Shown here in pieces: positions 44,175 through 52,159 of a stretch of DNA of 64,000 nt. Made by a program: the position numbers and the translations under genes. The stretch lies in assembly GCF_041022165.1 (NCBI RefSeq), contig NZ_CP163302.1, positions 2,356,001-2,420,000 of the forward strand. Direction: 5' to 3'. Source of the stretch: Sinomonas sp. P10A9. GTDB lineage: Bacteria > Actinomycetota > Actinomycetes > Actinomycetales > Micrococcaceae. The notes beneath the pieces were generated by a model, which was not told where the DNA came from, did not search any database, and saw only the letters and a program-made list of their open reading frames with translations. The first letter of the stretch is position 1; each line of letters opens with the position of its first letter.

Positions 44175-44800
44175 GACGCCCGCCCCATCCGCTGCTCGAG
44201 CTCAGCCATCTGCCTCTGCCGCTCTGCCTCTTCGCGTGCGCGCGCGCTGGTGAGGTCAGACTGGGAGGTGATGTTGTCCTGACTCTGTTCCTGATCTGGT
44301 TCCTGACTACTCCTAGGTCCCGTCGATTTGTTCCCGCTGGAGGAACCATCCGTTCCCTTGACTGGGAACGATTTGTTCCCTTGCGTGGGAACCATTTGTT
44401 CCCGCAGTGACGGCTCCCATACGCCGCGGACAATTCCGTCCTCGGCACCCTTCTCGAGCCGGACGCATCTCCATGTCCGGTCGGGCTCGAGTGCGAGCGC
44501 GTACTCCGCGCGGATGCCCTTCTCCTTGCTGGCGGCCTTGGTCGAGACGATGACGCCAGTGCGCACGAGTGCCCGGATCGCTCGCTCCTCGAGCTTGCGG
44601 GCGCTCTCCCATGCCTTCTCGTCTTCTCGGCCGGGCTCGTGGCCCATGGCCTTGGCAATGTCCTGCCACGTCCCCCAGTAGCGTGGGGGTTGATCCGAAT
44701 CCTTGGCAACGAGCGCCATGTGGACCAGGGCGATGAAGTGCTGGGGTGTCAGCTTCTGGCGCCAGTATGCGAACGCCGAAGCAATGTTGGAGGCACCCAT
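44171..44800 (-). CDS. putative replication initiator / replisome organiser with iterons in its gene
   Basis: A 209-aa protein. The N-terminal ~110 residues look like a winged-helix domain (LTPQHFIALVHMALVAKDSD, GTWQDIAKAMGHEPG, KLEERAIRALVRTGVIVST), as in phage replisome organisers. A low-complexity Ser/Gly/Gln linker follows, then a charged helix (SARAREEAERQRQMAELEQR). DNA encoding residues ~130-158 contains four iteron-like repeats at 22-23-bp spacing, the layout of lambda O, whose gene contains its own origin. ATG 44800 overlaps the upstream stop (TAATG). No sequence match could be run, so the function is inference. Confidence 0.5.
   Translation of the reverse strand: MGASNIASAFAYWRQKLTPQHFIALVHMALVAKDSDQPPRYWGTWQDIAKAMGHEPGREDEKAWESARKLEERAIRALVRTGVIVSTKAASKEKGIRAEYALALEPDRTWRCVRLEKGAEDGIVRGVWEPSLREQMVPTQGNKSFPVKGTDGSSSGNKSTGPRSSQEPDQEQSQDNITSQSDLTSARAREEAERQRQMAELEQRMGRAS
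44326..44408. repeat. four 22-23-bp iterons inside the initiator-like gene
   Basis: TTCCC starts at 44331, 44353, 44376 and 44399. In the first three copies it is followed after six bases by GGGAAC or GGAACC, then ATTTG-like bases, so each copy is also a TTCCC-N6-GGGAA dyad. Two-helical-turn spacing suggests co-operative protein binding. Confidence 0.75.
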
Positions 44801-44997
44801 TAGGCGGCCTCGGGCCTGGGCGACCAGTGGTCCAGGGTCGAGCCGATGAGGCTGACGACGAAGTCATCGGCGAGCGGCATGTTCGCCGCTGTGATGAAGA
44901 TGCAGCTCATGACCTTATCGAGCGGATCGCGCCCGGGGTCCTCGAGCATGGCGAGCATCGTCTGGTCGTACTCGTCGAGCTTGCGGCGCCGGCTCAC
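44800..44997 (-). CDS. element protein of unknown function, 65 aa
   Basis: MSRRRKLDEYDQTMLAMLED, then a mixed hydrophobic segment (VMSCIFITAANMPLADDFVV). GTG 44997 overlaps the preceding stop (GTGA), and the stop shares one base with the next ATG. No known family; it may form a complex with the initiator-like protein encoded next. Confidence 0.6.
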   Translation of the reverse strand: MSRRRKLDEYDQTMLAMLEDPGRDPLDKVMSCIFITAANMPLADDFVVSLIGSTLDHWSPRPEAA

Positions 44998-45218
44998 TGG
45001 CTGGCCGCCGAATTCAGCACCGCGTGCAGCTCGTTGAGCTGACCGCGCGTGAGTGGCGGCGCCGCGGCGAGGTTCTTTCGGATGGCCGCCGCGATGTTCG
45101 CGGCGGCGAGGTCGCGGCGCGCGTCGACTAGCTCGGGATCATGTTCGCGCCGCGAGCGTGCGAGAGACGCGACCTTGGCGCGTGCGCTCGCTACTTTCGG
45201 CGAGATGTTGTGGGCCAC
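44994..45218 (-). CDS. element protein of unknown function, 74 aa
   Basis: A basic/helical protein (MAHNISPKVASARAKVASLA, then LVDARRDLAAANIAAAIRKN). I chose GTG 45218 because GGAGG lies eight nt upstream; the GTG at 45227 would abut the same GGAGG. It begins the part of the chain separated by 101 bp from the gene upstream. Short proteins with this layout are common near early genes of actinophages (from memory). Function unknown. Confidence 0.6.
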   Translation of the reverse strand: MAHNISPKVASARAKVASLARSRREHDPELVDARRDLAAANIAAAIRKNLAAAPPLTRGQLNELHAVLNSAASQ

Positions 45219-45304
45219 TTCTGGCACCTCCAGGGCAAGGAAAATTCCTCGTCCTGGTGAGGGAGAGTGGCGACCCGGGGCCGCTCCGACGGCGGCAAGT
45301 CCGG

Positions 45305-45317
45305 ATAGTGACTATCT
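45305..45317. promoter_or_regulatory. 13-bp palindrome, possible operator
   Basis: GATAGT-G-ACTATC in the only sizeable gap (45219-45319) of the element's early operon, three bases past the upstream stop. It is a candidate operator for a second promoter of the small-gene chain. Confidence 0.45.
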
Positions 45318-45319
45318 TG

Positions 45320-45700
45320 TCAGCGAAGCTTCCAGATATCCAAGCGCGACACGCCGCGAGCATCCGGCGGGAACAAGTCCATGCGCGGCTCACCGTCCTC
45401 GAAACAGGAGGCGAGCCGCTCCCTTCGGACGTCCTTATCGAAGCCGCAATGTCCGCAGTGGAACTCGATGACCGAATAGTCTTCGGCCGCAGACGCGGAC
45501 GCGCCGGGAACGCCGCGACGACGATGCCTGACGGTGACTCGCCGATAGACCAGGCCTCGCTTCTCAGCGAACAATATCGTGGCGCCGGGGAGATCGTCGT
45601 CCCACACGAGCGCGCCGAGGAGCCGCGGGTGGTCCTCCGTCAGCGTGACGTCCTCGGCCGTGAAGCCGTGCGTGCAGACCACCCCGAGGTTCCGGCTCAT
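45320..45700 (-). CDS. element protein with a CxxC zinc motif, 126 aa
   Basis: Follows the integrase with an ATGA overlap at 45697-45700. The sequence holds FHCGHCGFDKDVRRERL (one CxxC) and an isolated N-terminal Cys (VVCTHGFT); it may bind zinc. An Arg-rich loop (RRVTVRHRRRGVPG) suggests nucleic-acid contact. Coupling to the integrase makes a recombination directionality factor possible but unproven; known factors for serine integrases share no common sequence. Confidence 0.6.
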   Translation of the reverse strand: MSRNLGVVCTHGFTAEDVTLTEDHPRLLGALVWDDDLPGATILFAEKRGLVYRRVTVRHRRRGVPGASASAAEDYSVIEFHCGHCGFDKDVRRERLASCFEDGEPRMDLFPPDARGVSRLDIWKLR

Positions 45701-47097
45701 CGCGCCCCCTTCCATTCGATCCCGACGCTCTCCGGTCTGAAGGTACGCGTGCCGCGGCCAGGCGGGTAGATCGTCACCTTCATGAGGATGTCGACCACTC
45801 GGCGCTGCCGTGCGCCGCTGAGGCCGTCCCACACCGCGCGGACATCCTCGGCGTTCACGAGCTCCCCGAGGACATCCACGCGGCCCGCGTCGGCGAGCTG
45901 GGCATCGATCTCGGCGTCACGGGCCCTCAGGCGCTCGGTGCCGACGCGCAGCTGCTCAGCGGTCAATACCCCGTCGGTAAAGGCGGTCACGAGCTGCTCG
46001 AGGCGCTCGCGGATGCCGTGCTGCTCACTGCGCAGCGTGGCCAGGTCCGGATGGCTGTCCCTCACGGTCAGCTCGCGGGCGTCAGGCATCGAGAGCCGGC
46101 CGATCACGTGCTCGACGACGTACGCGTCGACCGGCTCGGCCATCCGGGCGAAGTGCCCCGTGGAGCCCGAGCACCGGTAGTTCGCCACGCCGGGACGCGT
46201 GGTCCCGCCTGCATGGACGGTCGCCCCGCAGAGACCGCACACCGCGACGCCCGAGAGGAGCCTCTGAGCGCTCGTGACCCGATGTGTGCGTGCTGGGTTC
46301 GTAAGCACAGCCTTGACGGCCTCGAACGTTGCGCTGTCTACGATCGGCGGCCATGCGGCATCGGCCACCACCTCGCCCCGGTACGCCCGCAGACCGACGT
46401 TCCGCGGGTTCAGGAGCACGACGCGCACGCTATCTCGGCGCCACTCCGACGGCTCCCCCTTGTGCCCCTCGGCGTAGCGCGTCTGGCCGGAGTGGAGTCC
46501 GGCCTCGTTCCAGTCCCTCGCGATCGAGCCGAGCGACTCGCCCGCCAGCAGCGACCTGTAGCCGCCGCGGATGAGCTCGGCCTCGGCCTCGCGCACCGTG
46601 ACGCCGTCTTGCTCGTACCCGAACGGCCGGCGGCCGCCGGAGCGCAGGCCCTTCCGCGCGGCCTGCGCCTGTGCGGCGACCTGACGGTCGCTCTTGAGCT
46701 CGATCTCGTAGCGGGCAAGCGAGCCGAGCTGGTCGGCGACGAGGCGCCCCGTAGCGGTCGTGAAGTCGAGCTCTGGCCCGTTGACGAGGGCAAGCGTGAC
46801 GCCGTAGTCCTTGGCCGCCTCGTACAGCCGCAGTTCGTCGCGGCGGTTGCGCTGGAGCCGGTCGAGTGACCACGCGACGACATACCGGACCCGTCCGCCC
46901 TTGACGGCCGCGAGCATCGCCTCGAAGCCGGGGCGCTTTCGCTTGCCGGCGGCCGAGACGTCGTTGTCCTGCTCGACGGCGAGCACAGCCCATCCGCGCT
47001 CTTCGCACCGCCTCAGGCACGCCTCGCGTTGGCGTTCGACGCCAGCTTGGAGGCCTGCGCGATCTTGGCTGATTCGGAGGTAAACGATGGCGTTCAC
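45697..47097 (-). CDS. int: large serine recombinase (phage-type integrase)
   Basis: A 466-aa site-specific recombinase. The N-terminal resolvase domain has nucleophile Ser10 in VYLRISQDR, the Arg-rich catalytic strand VVAWSLDRLQRNRRDE and DNDVSAAGKRKRPGFE. It is followed by the recombinase domain (RRPFGYEQDG) and zinc-ribbon with CGLCG and YRCSG, then a coiled coil. It reads inward from the right attachment junction, 25 bp away. GTG 47097 follows TAGATT by seven nt, so its mRNA is probably leaderless and its promoter abuts the attachment site. It should cut a 2-bp core in comM. Confidence 0.93.
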   Translation of the reverse strand: MNAIVYLRISQDRAGLQAGVERQREACLRRCEERGWAVLAVEQDNDVSAAGKRKRPGFEAMLAAVKGGRVRYVVAWSLDRLQRNRRDELRLYEAAKDYGVTLALVNGPELDFTTATGRLVADQLGSLARYEIELKSDRQVAAQAQAARKGLRSGGRRPFGYEQDGVTVREAEAELIRGGYRSLLAGESLGSIARDWNEAGLHSGQTRYAEGHKGEPSEWRRDSVRVVLLNPRNVGLRAYRGEVVADAAWPPIVDSATFEAVKAVLTNPARTHRVTSAQRLLSGVAVCGLCGATVHAGGTTRPGVANYRCSGSTGHFARMAEPVDAYVVEHVIGRLSMPDARELTVRDSHPDLATLRSEQHGIRERLEQLVTAFTDGVLTAEQLRVGTERLRARDAEIDAQLADAGRVDVLGELVNAEDVRAVWDGLSGARQRRVVDILMKVTIYPPGRGTRTFRPESVGIEWKGAR

Positions 47098-47107
47098 ATC
47101 TGCTAAT

Positions 47108-47138
47108 CTACCAACTACGTCAGGCGGAGGACCCTGTC
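47108..47138 (-). other. right attachment junction
   Basis: The comM reading frame leaves its family consensus after FDRVLR and stops within three codons (LT, TAG at 47115-47117). The predicted crossover CT is at plus positions 47122-47123. Sequence to the left belongs to the element, including the integrase promoter. Confidence 0.65.
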
Positions 47139-48575
47139 GAATCCACGGGCCGTGAGTGTGTTATTGGCCATCGCCCGGTCCAACAACCTCGTGGCGCCCG
47201 GGTCGAGCCTGAGCTGACCACGAAGCAGGCGCCCGGGAACCTGGGCATTCGTCTCGAGGCCGTACGGACCCAACCGGTCCAGCTGCCGGCGTCGCGCCTC
47301 GAGGACGCGCGGCGCCACGACCGCCGTCGCCTCGCCAGTAGTACCGGCGCCGAAGTCCACCGCCGAAAGCCTGTTGACGGGCAGCTGGATGTCCACTCGG
47401 TCGAGGAGCGGGCCCGAGATGCGTCCGAAGTACCGCCGCTTCGACTGGGCAGTGCACGTGCAGTCGAGTCCTTTACCGCTTCCCTGGCCGCACGGGCAAG
47501 GATTGGCCGCGAGGACGAGCTGGAATCTAGCAGGGTAGGCGGCCGCGCCCGCCGCCCTGTGGATGACGAGCTCACCGCTCTCGAGTGGCTGGCGCAGCGA
47601 GTCCAGGACGCGTCGTTCATACTCGGGAGCCTCGTCGAGGAACAGCACCCCACGGTGGGCACGCGAAGCTGCGCCGGGTCTCGGAATTCCGGAGCCGCCG
47701 CCGATGATCGCGGGCGCGCTCGCGGTATGGTGCGGGCTCTCGAACGGAGGGCGTCGAATCAGGTCGCTGCCCGTCCCGGGGATACCGGATAGGGAGTGGA
47801 TTGCCGTCACCTCCATCGCAGCCTCGTCGTCGAGATCCGGCAGAATGCCGGGAAGTCGCTCCGCGAGCATCGTCTTCCCGGCCCCCGGCGGTCCGACGAG
47901 CATGATGTGGTGACCTCCCGCGGCAGCCACCTCGATCGCTGTACGGGCCTCAGGCTGTCCGGCGACATCGCGCAGGTCCGGTGCGGCTAGCGGTACTGGC
48001 ACCGGCTGCCTCGCAGCCTCGGTTCGCCCGGTATCGTGTTCGGGCGGCACCGAGACGGCCTTCGGGTCGGCCCCGAGTTCCAGTGCGAGCTGACCCAGCG
48101 ATTCGTAGGCATGGACCCTCACCCCTGGGACAAGCGAAGCTTCCTGCGCATTCGCCGCAGCGACCACCACGTCGGGCCGGCCAGCCCGGACGGCTGCCAT
48201 TACGGCGGGAAGGACTCCGCGTACAGGCCGCAGCTGCCCGTCGAGCCCCAGCTCGGCCAGGAAGACGACGCCGGCGGGCGGCCTGAGGTCCTCGGCCGCC
48301 GCGAGGGAAGCGACAGCGATGGCCAGATCGAAGCCCGTGCCGCGCTTCGGCAGCGACGCCGGAATGAGGTTCACCGTGAGCTTTCGCCGGCTCAACGGGA
48401 GCCCGCTGTTCTTCGCCGCGCTGCGGATACGCTCGCGGGCCTCGCTGAGCGCGGAGTCGGGAAGTCCGAGCAGCACGAAGCTGGGCAGTGTCTGCCCGAT
48501 GTCTGCCTCGACCTCGACGAGGTAGCCGTTGAGGCCCACGAGAGCCACCCCAAGAGCCCTGCCGATGCCGGCCAT
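47115..48575 (-). pseudogene. comM: ComM/YifB Mg-chelatase-like helicase, C-terminus truncated by the element
   Basis: AAA+ protein; ComM is a hexameric branch-migration helicase that aids integration of transforming DNA. Present: the Lon-like N-domain (GLPDSALSEARERIRSA, NLIPASLPKRGTGFDLAIA), Walker A GPPGAGKT, Walker B GVLFLDEAPEY, zinc-type NPCPCGQGSGKGLDCTC, and most of the C-terminal helical domain ending NNTLTARGFDRVLRLT. The last 31-32 residues are displaced 9.6 kb away. It may keep partial activity or be inactive. ATG 48575 overlaps the yraN stop as TGATG. Confidence 0.88.
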
Positions 48576-48931
48576 CAGGCCACGCCCTTGAGGTGCTCGA
48601 TGACCGAGCGTTCCCCGGCCGGACCCGTCACGGCGATGACGTCAATGCGCCTGGCCCGGCTGTGGACCCCGTGCACCGCGGCCCACGCGCTCAGGAGGTG
48701 CACGATGCGGCCGAGCTTCGCGGCGTCGACCGCCTCGAAAGGATGCCCGAAGTCCCACGAGCGGCGCGCCTTGACCTCGACGGCCACAAGCGTCCCGGCG
48801 TCCGCGGCGACTATGTCCAGCTCTCCCTCGCGACAACGCCAGTTGCGGTCCAGAATGGCCGCGCCCGTTGACCGAAGGTACTCTTCCGCGAGGCGTTCCC
48901 CGCGCTGACCGAGTCTGTCCTTGGCTCTCAT
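48575..48931 (-). CDS. yraN: YraN family (UPF0102) endonuclease-like protein
   Basis: A 118-aa protein of the PD-(D/E)XK-like UPF0102 family: LGQRGERLAEEYLRSTGA, NWRCREGELDIVA and VAVEVKARRSWDFG (the ExK pair). Function is not established; family position next to comM/dprA suggests DNA processing. I chose ATG 48931 (MRAKDRLGQRGE, a common family start); ATG 48955 would add eight residues, and neither has a good ribosome-binding site. Confidence 0.82.
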   Translation of the reverse strand: MRAKDRLGQRGERLAEEYLRSTGAAILDRNWRCREGELDIVAADAGTLVAVEVKARRSWDFGHPFEAVDAAKLGRIVHLLSAWAAVHGVHSRARRIDVIAVTGPAGERSVIEHLKGVA

Positions 48932-49031
48932 GGAACCAGACTGGTTCGATCCCATCGGGCGCGGAACGGGCCTCCAGCGCTATGTGGACGACACGCCGGA
49001 ACCGGCTCTTGTGGAGGAGAAGCGAAGGGCG

Positions 49032-49355
49032 CTAGGTGCCGAGGCCGCCCTTGGGCAGACCGAGGTCCTCAACCTTGGGAAGCTCCTCGACATTGACGTC
49101 TTTGAACGTGATGACGCGGACGCTCTTGACGAAGCGCGCGCTGCGGTACACGTCCCAGACCCACGCGTCCTGCAGAGTCAGGTCGAAGTAGACCTCGCCG
49201 TCGGCGGAGCGTGCCTGTAGATCCACATGGTTGGCGAGATAGAACCGGCGCTCCGTCTCCACCACATAGCTGAACAGCGAGATGACGTCCCGGTATTCGC
49301 GGTAGAGCTGGAGCTCCATGTCCGTCTCGTAGTTCTCAAGGTCTTCGGCGCTCAT
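49032..49355 (-). CDS. DUF2469 family protein
   Basis: A 107-aa actinobacterial protein that almost always follows rnhB. MSAEDLENYETDMELQLYRE, VVETERRFYLANHVDL and VYFDLTLQDAWVWDVYRSARF are the conserved runs. The family is acidic, with no membrane segment or known activity. ATG 49355 overlaps the rnhB stop as ATGA. Confidence 0.88.
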   Translation of the reverse strand: MSAEDLENYETDMELQLYREYRDVISLFSYVVETERRFYLANHVDLQARSADGEVYFDLTLQDAWVWDVYRSARFVKSVRVITFKDVNVEELPKVEDLGLPKGGLGT

Positions 49356-50170
49356 AGTCCTATCTTCCTCCCGCCGAGGTCCCCCTCGGACACGATGGCC
49401 TCCTCAGCAGCCTGCTCCTCCTCGGCAGTCTGCTCCTCCTCGGCAGCCTGCTCCTCCTCGGCAGTGCCGAGGTGCCAGGAACGGCGGTGCAGCTCGGTCG
49501 GTCCGTGCTCGAGGATCGCCGCCCGGTGCTCGGCGGTGGCGTACCCCTTGTTAACAGCCCAGCCGAACCGGGGATCGTCGCTGCCGTAGCCGACCATGAT
49601 CGCATCCCGCGCCACCTTGGCCAGAATGCTCGCCGCCGCCACCGCCTGGCACGAAAGGTCCGCCTTGATCGTGGTCTCGACGGGAACGGCAGGCAGCGCA
49701 GAAGGAAGGTCGAAGAGGGACGCCTGGCCTCCGCGCGAGAGCCAGTTGTAGTTGCCGTCGAGATGAACTACGTCGGGGACCACGCCGGCCGCAGCAAGCT
49801 CGTCGAGAGCTCGCACGCCAGCGAGGCGGAGCGCGTCCATGATCCCGACCTCGTCAATCTCCTGTGCACTGGCATGCCCGACGGCACAGCCCACGCCCCA
49901 CGAGCGCACGAGGGGGACGAGTTCGACCCGGCGCTCCGGAGTGAGCAGCTTGCTGTCCCGGAGCACGGTGCGGGTCACGACGCTGCGCGCATCGACCACC
50001 ACGATCCCTACGCTGACGGGTCCCGCGAGGGCTCCGCGGCCCACCTCGTCGCACCCGGCGATCAGGGGACCGTAGGCTGCGGCGAGCCGGTTCACGAAAC
50101 GCAGGGTGGGCGCCGTCGTGCGCCGCGGCGCGAGGCCCCGCGTCCTGCCGACTGCTGCGTGGGTGCTCAT
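49352..50170 (-). CDS. rnhB: ribonuclease HII
   Basis: Removes ribonucleotides embedded in DNA. Catalytic residues are in GCDEVGRGALAGPVSVG (Asp-Glu), RDSKLL, IKADLSCQAVAAASILAKVARD and HLDGNYNW; all four acidic positions look intact. A 50-residue N-terminal extension and a Glu-rich C-terminal tail make it 272 aa (usual 200-240). The tail is encoded by an 18-bp tandem repeat. ATG 50170 overlaps the lepB stop as ATGA. Confidence 0.93.
   Translation of the reverse strand: MSTHAAVGRTRGLAPRRTTAPTLRFVNRLAAAYGPLIAGCDEVGRGALAGPVSVGIVVVDARSVVTRTVLRDSKLLTPERRVELVPLVRSWGVGCAVGHASAQEIDEVGIMDALRLAGVRALDELAAAGVVPDVVHLDGNYNWLSRGGQASLFDLPSALPAVPVETTIKADLSCQAVAAASILAKVARDAIMVGYGSDDPRFGWAVNKGYATAEHRAAILEHGPTELHRRSWHLGTAEEEQAAEEEQTAEEEQAAEEAIVSEGDLGGRKIGL
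49408..49461. repeat. three 18-bp tandem repeats in the 3' end of rnhB
   Basis: Units CAGCCTGCTCCTCCTCGG (with one T variant) at 49408, 49426 and 49444. They encode TAEEEQ/AAEEEQ repeats in the RNase HII tail; slippage would change the tail by six residues at a time without a frameshift. Confidence 0.85.
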
Positions 50171-50916
50171 TTCGGTGCGGGCACGTCTTTGAATGCGTCC
50201 GGGTAGCTGTCCAGCGAGCGGATCCGGTTCAGCGGCCACGCGATCACCGCTGCCTGTCCCTCGACGTCTCCGATGGAGACAAACCCGGAACCGGGCTGGA
50301 TGCCCTCATGGTAGCGGGAATCCGCCGAGTGGTTGCGGTTGTCCCCCATAACCCAGATGCTCCCTGCGGGCACTGTGACGTCGAACGGGACCACCCGAGG
50401 AGTCTCGGCGGGGTTCACGTAGGGTTCGGTGAGCGCCTGCCCGTTGACCGTGAGGCGCTGGGAGGCGTCGCAGCAGACCACGTGGTCGCCGGGAAGCCCG
50501 ATGACCCGCTTGATGAGGTGCTGCTGGGACGTGTCAGGGAGCAGGCCGACGAACTCGAGGGTGTCCGTCACGGGATTCGAGGTCGTCGCCGGGACGGCTG
50601 GCAGCCACCCCTTGGTGTCCTTGAACACCACGACCTCGCCGCGCTCGAGCGCGAAGTTCCGGGGCACGAAGAGGTTCACGAAGATGCGGTCGTTCTCCTC
50701 GAGCGTGGGCACCATCGACTCTGAGGGGATATAGAACGCCTTGAAGAGGAAGGTCTTGATGAGGAACGAGAGGACGATGGCAACGCCGAGGATGATGGCG
50801 ATCTCCCGCAGCCAGGCCATAAGGCCGCTGCGTCTGGCGCTGTGGTCCTCAGACGCGGAGGCTCCGGGTTCCGGCCCCGCTCCGGTGGCGTCGGGTCCGG
50901 CGTCTCGGCTGCGCAT
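50167..50916 (-). CDS. lepB: signal peptidase I (second of two)
   Basis: Membrane serine protease that removes Sec signal peptides. One N-terminal transmembrane helix (IAIILGVAIVLSFLIKTFLF) precedes catalytic Ser in YIPSESMVPTL and Lys in LIKRVIGLPGD, then box E GDNRNHSADSR. 249 aa. ATG 50916 overlaps the upstream lepB stop as TGATG. It follows a sister lepB, a common actinobacterial arrangement. Confidence 0.93.
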   Translation of the reverse strand: MRSRDAGPDATGAGPEPGASASEDHSARRSGLMAWLREIAIILGVAIVLSFLIKTFLFKAFYIPSESMVPTLEENDRIFVNLFVPRNFALERGEVVVFKDTKGWLPAVPATTSNPVTDTLEFVGLLPDTSQQHLIKRVIGLPGDHVVCCDASQRLTVNGQALTEPYVNPAETPRVVPFDVTVPAGSIWVMGDNRNHSADSRYHEGIQPGSGFVSIGDVEGQAAVIAWPLNRIRSLDSYPDAFKDVPAPK

Positions 50917-51608
50917 CAATGAGTGTCCTTCGGTGTCGCGTGAGTGGTCAACCCGCCCAATCTATCAAGTGGCCACAGGATCGCCGTCGGTCGCCCGATG
51001 ACCTTGTCGGTGCGCACAAGCCCACCCCCGGGAGCACCCAGCAGGGCCCTGGAGTCCGAGGACACCGAGCGGTGGTCGCCGAGGAGCCACAGGCGCCCGG
51101 ACGGGACGACGACGTCGAACGCCTGTGTGCTCGGCGCGTCACCGGCGTAGACGTACGGCTCATCGACGGGCTCGCCGTTGACCTCGATCCTCCCCCCGGC
51201 CGTGCAGCACCGGACGTGGTCCCCGCCGACGCCGATCACACGCTTGACGTAGACCGTCTCGTTCGGCACGAGGCCGAACCATTCTGCGGCGCTCTGGACG
51301 AGATCCGCCCCCCAGCCCCGGCCGGAGCTCAGCGGCGCGAACGAGCCCCTCCCGTCAAAGACGACGACGTCCCCACGGCGAATCGGCTCGGAGTCGGAGG
51401 ACGTCCGCACGACGGCGATCCGGTCGCCGGGAGCAAGGAGCGGCTCCATCGAACCGGAGGGGATGTAGAAGACGTCGAGAACGAGGGCCCTGATGACGCC
51501 CCAGACGATGAGCGCGACGGTAACGGCCAGAACGACCGAACGCCAGCCCCGCAGACGGGACTGGCGTTCTGGCCTTACCACTTCTTCAGGTGTGGAAGCG
51601 TTGAGCAC
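50916..51608 (-). CDS. lepB: signal peptidase I (first of two)
   Basis: A 230-aa type I signal peptidase. One transmembrane helix (RSVVLAVTVALIVWGVIRAL) is followed by catalytic Ser in YIPSGSMEPLL and Lys in YVKRVIGVGGD, and box E in LGDHRSVSSDSR, where His replaces the usual Asn of GDNR. GTG 51608 lies 17 bp after the rplS stop. The two copies may differ in substrate range; not testable from sequence. Confidence 0.92.
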   Translation of the reverse strand: MLNASTPEEVVRPERQSRLRGWRSVVLAVTVALIVWGVIRALVLDVFYIPSGSMEPLLAPGDRIAVVRTSSDSEPIRRGDVVVFDGRGSFAPLSSGRGWGADLVQSAAEWFGLVPNETVYVKRVIGVGGDHVRCCTAGGRIEVNGEPVDEPYVYAGDAPSTQAFDVVVPSGRLWLLGDHRSVSSDSRALLGAPGGGLVRTDKVIGRPTAILWPLDRLGGLTTHATPKDTH

Positions 51609-51625
51609 GCGAAGCAGCGCTGAGG

Positions 51626-51985
51626 CTACTTGGCGTTGCTGTAGTCGCGCTTCTCCTTGATCTTCGCGGCCTTGCCGCGGAGCTCGCGCATGTAGTAGAG
51701 CTTCGCGCGGCGCACGTCACCCTTGGTCACAACCTCGATCTTGTCGATGATCGGGGAGTGCACCGGGAAGGTACGCTCGACGCCGACACCGAAGGAGACC
51801 TTGCGGACCGTGAAGGTCTCGCGCACGCCGTGGCCCTGACGGCCGACGACGAAGCCCTGGAAGACCTGGACGCGGGAGTTCTTGCCCTCGATGATGTTCA
51901 CGTGCACCTTGATGGTGTCACCGGGAGCGAAAACCGGAATGTCGGACCGCAGCGAGGCGGCGTCGACGGAGTCGAGAATGTTCAT
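51626..51985 (-). CDS. rplS: 50S ribosomal protein L19
   Basis: A 119-aa 50S protein at the 30S interface. [40 protein letters not shown] and the C-terminal [19 protein letters not shown] are typical. ATG 51985 follows AGGAG. It has its own promoter upstream, so it can be expressed apart from trmD. Confidence 0.97.
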   Translation of the reverse strand: MNILDSVDAASLRSDIPVFAPGDTIKVHVNIIEGKNSRVQVFQGFVVGRQGHGVRETFTVRKVSFGVGVERTFPVHSPIIDKIEVVTKGDVRRAKLYYMRELRGKAAKIKEKRDYSNAK

Positions 51986-52159
51986 GATCTTCTCCTGGCA
52001 GATGCCACAGGTCACCCGCTTTGGTGCGCGGTCCGCGCCGCATGGAAGCGACCGGACCCGAATCCTTGACCGCCAGCCGAAGGTCCCGGCGAGGCGGTGT
52101 GCCCTCATCCGTTGGCCAGGGCCCCCTGTGGCAGGTCCCGTGCCCGGTAGACACAACGA

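Larger units (their letters stand above)
37526..47121. mobile_element. 9.6-kb integrative element in comM, phage-satellite-like, with defence cargo
   Basis: Bounded by the two halves of comM. From right to left it holds: a serine integrase reading inward from the right junction; eight small genes chained mostly by 1-4-nt overlaps; a repeat array; one HK97-type capsid gene; and, to the left, two plus-strand unknowns, AbiV, a HEPN-like pair and two or three small plus-strand genes. There is no terminase, portal, protease, tail, relaxase or type IV secretion gene. Composition of the cargo arm (about 38.3-40.5 kb) is visibly less GC-rich than the chromosome. Boundaries are inferred to within a few bases. 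Confidence 0.85.
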
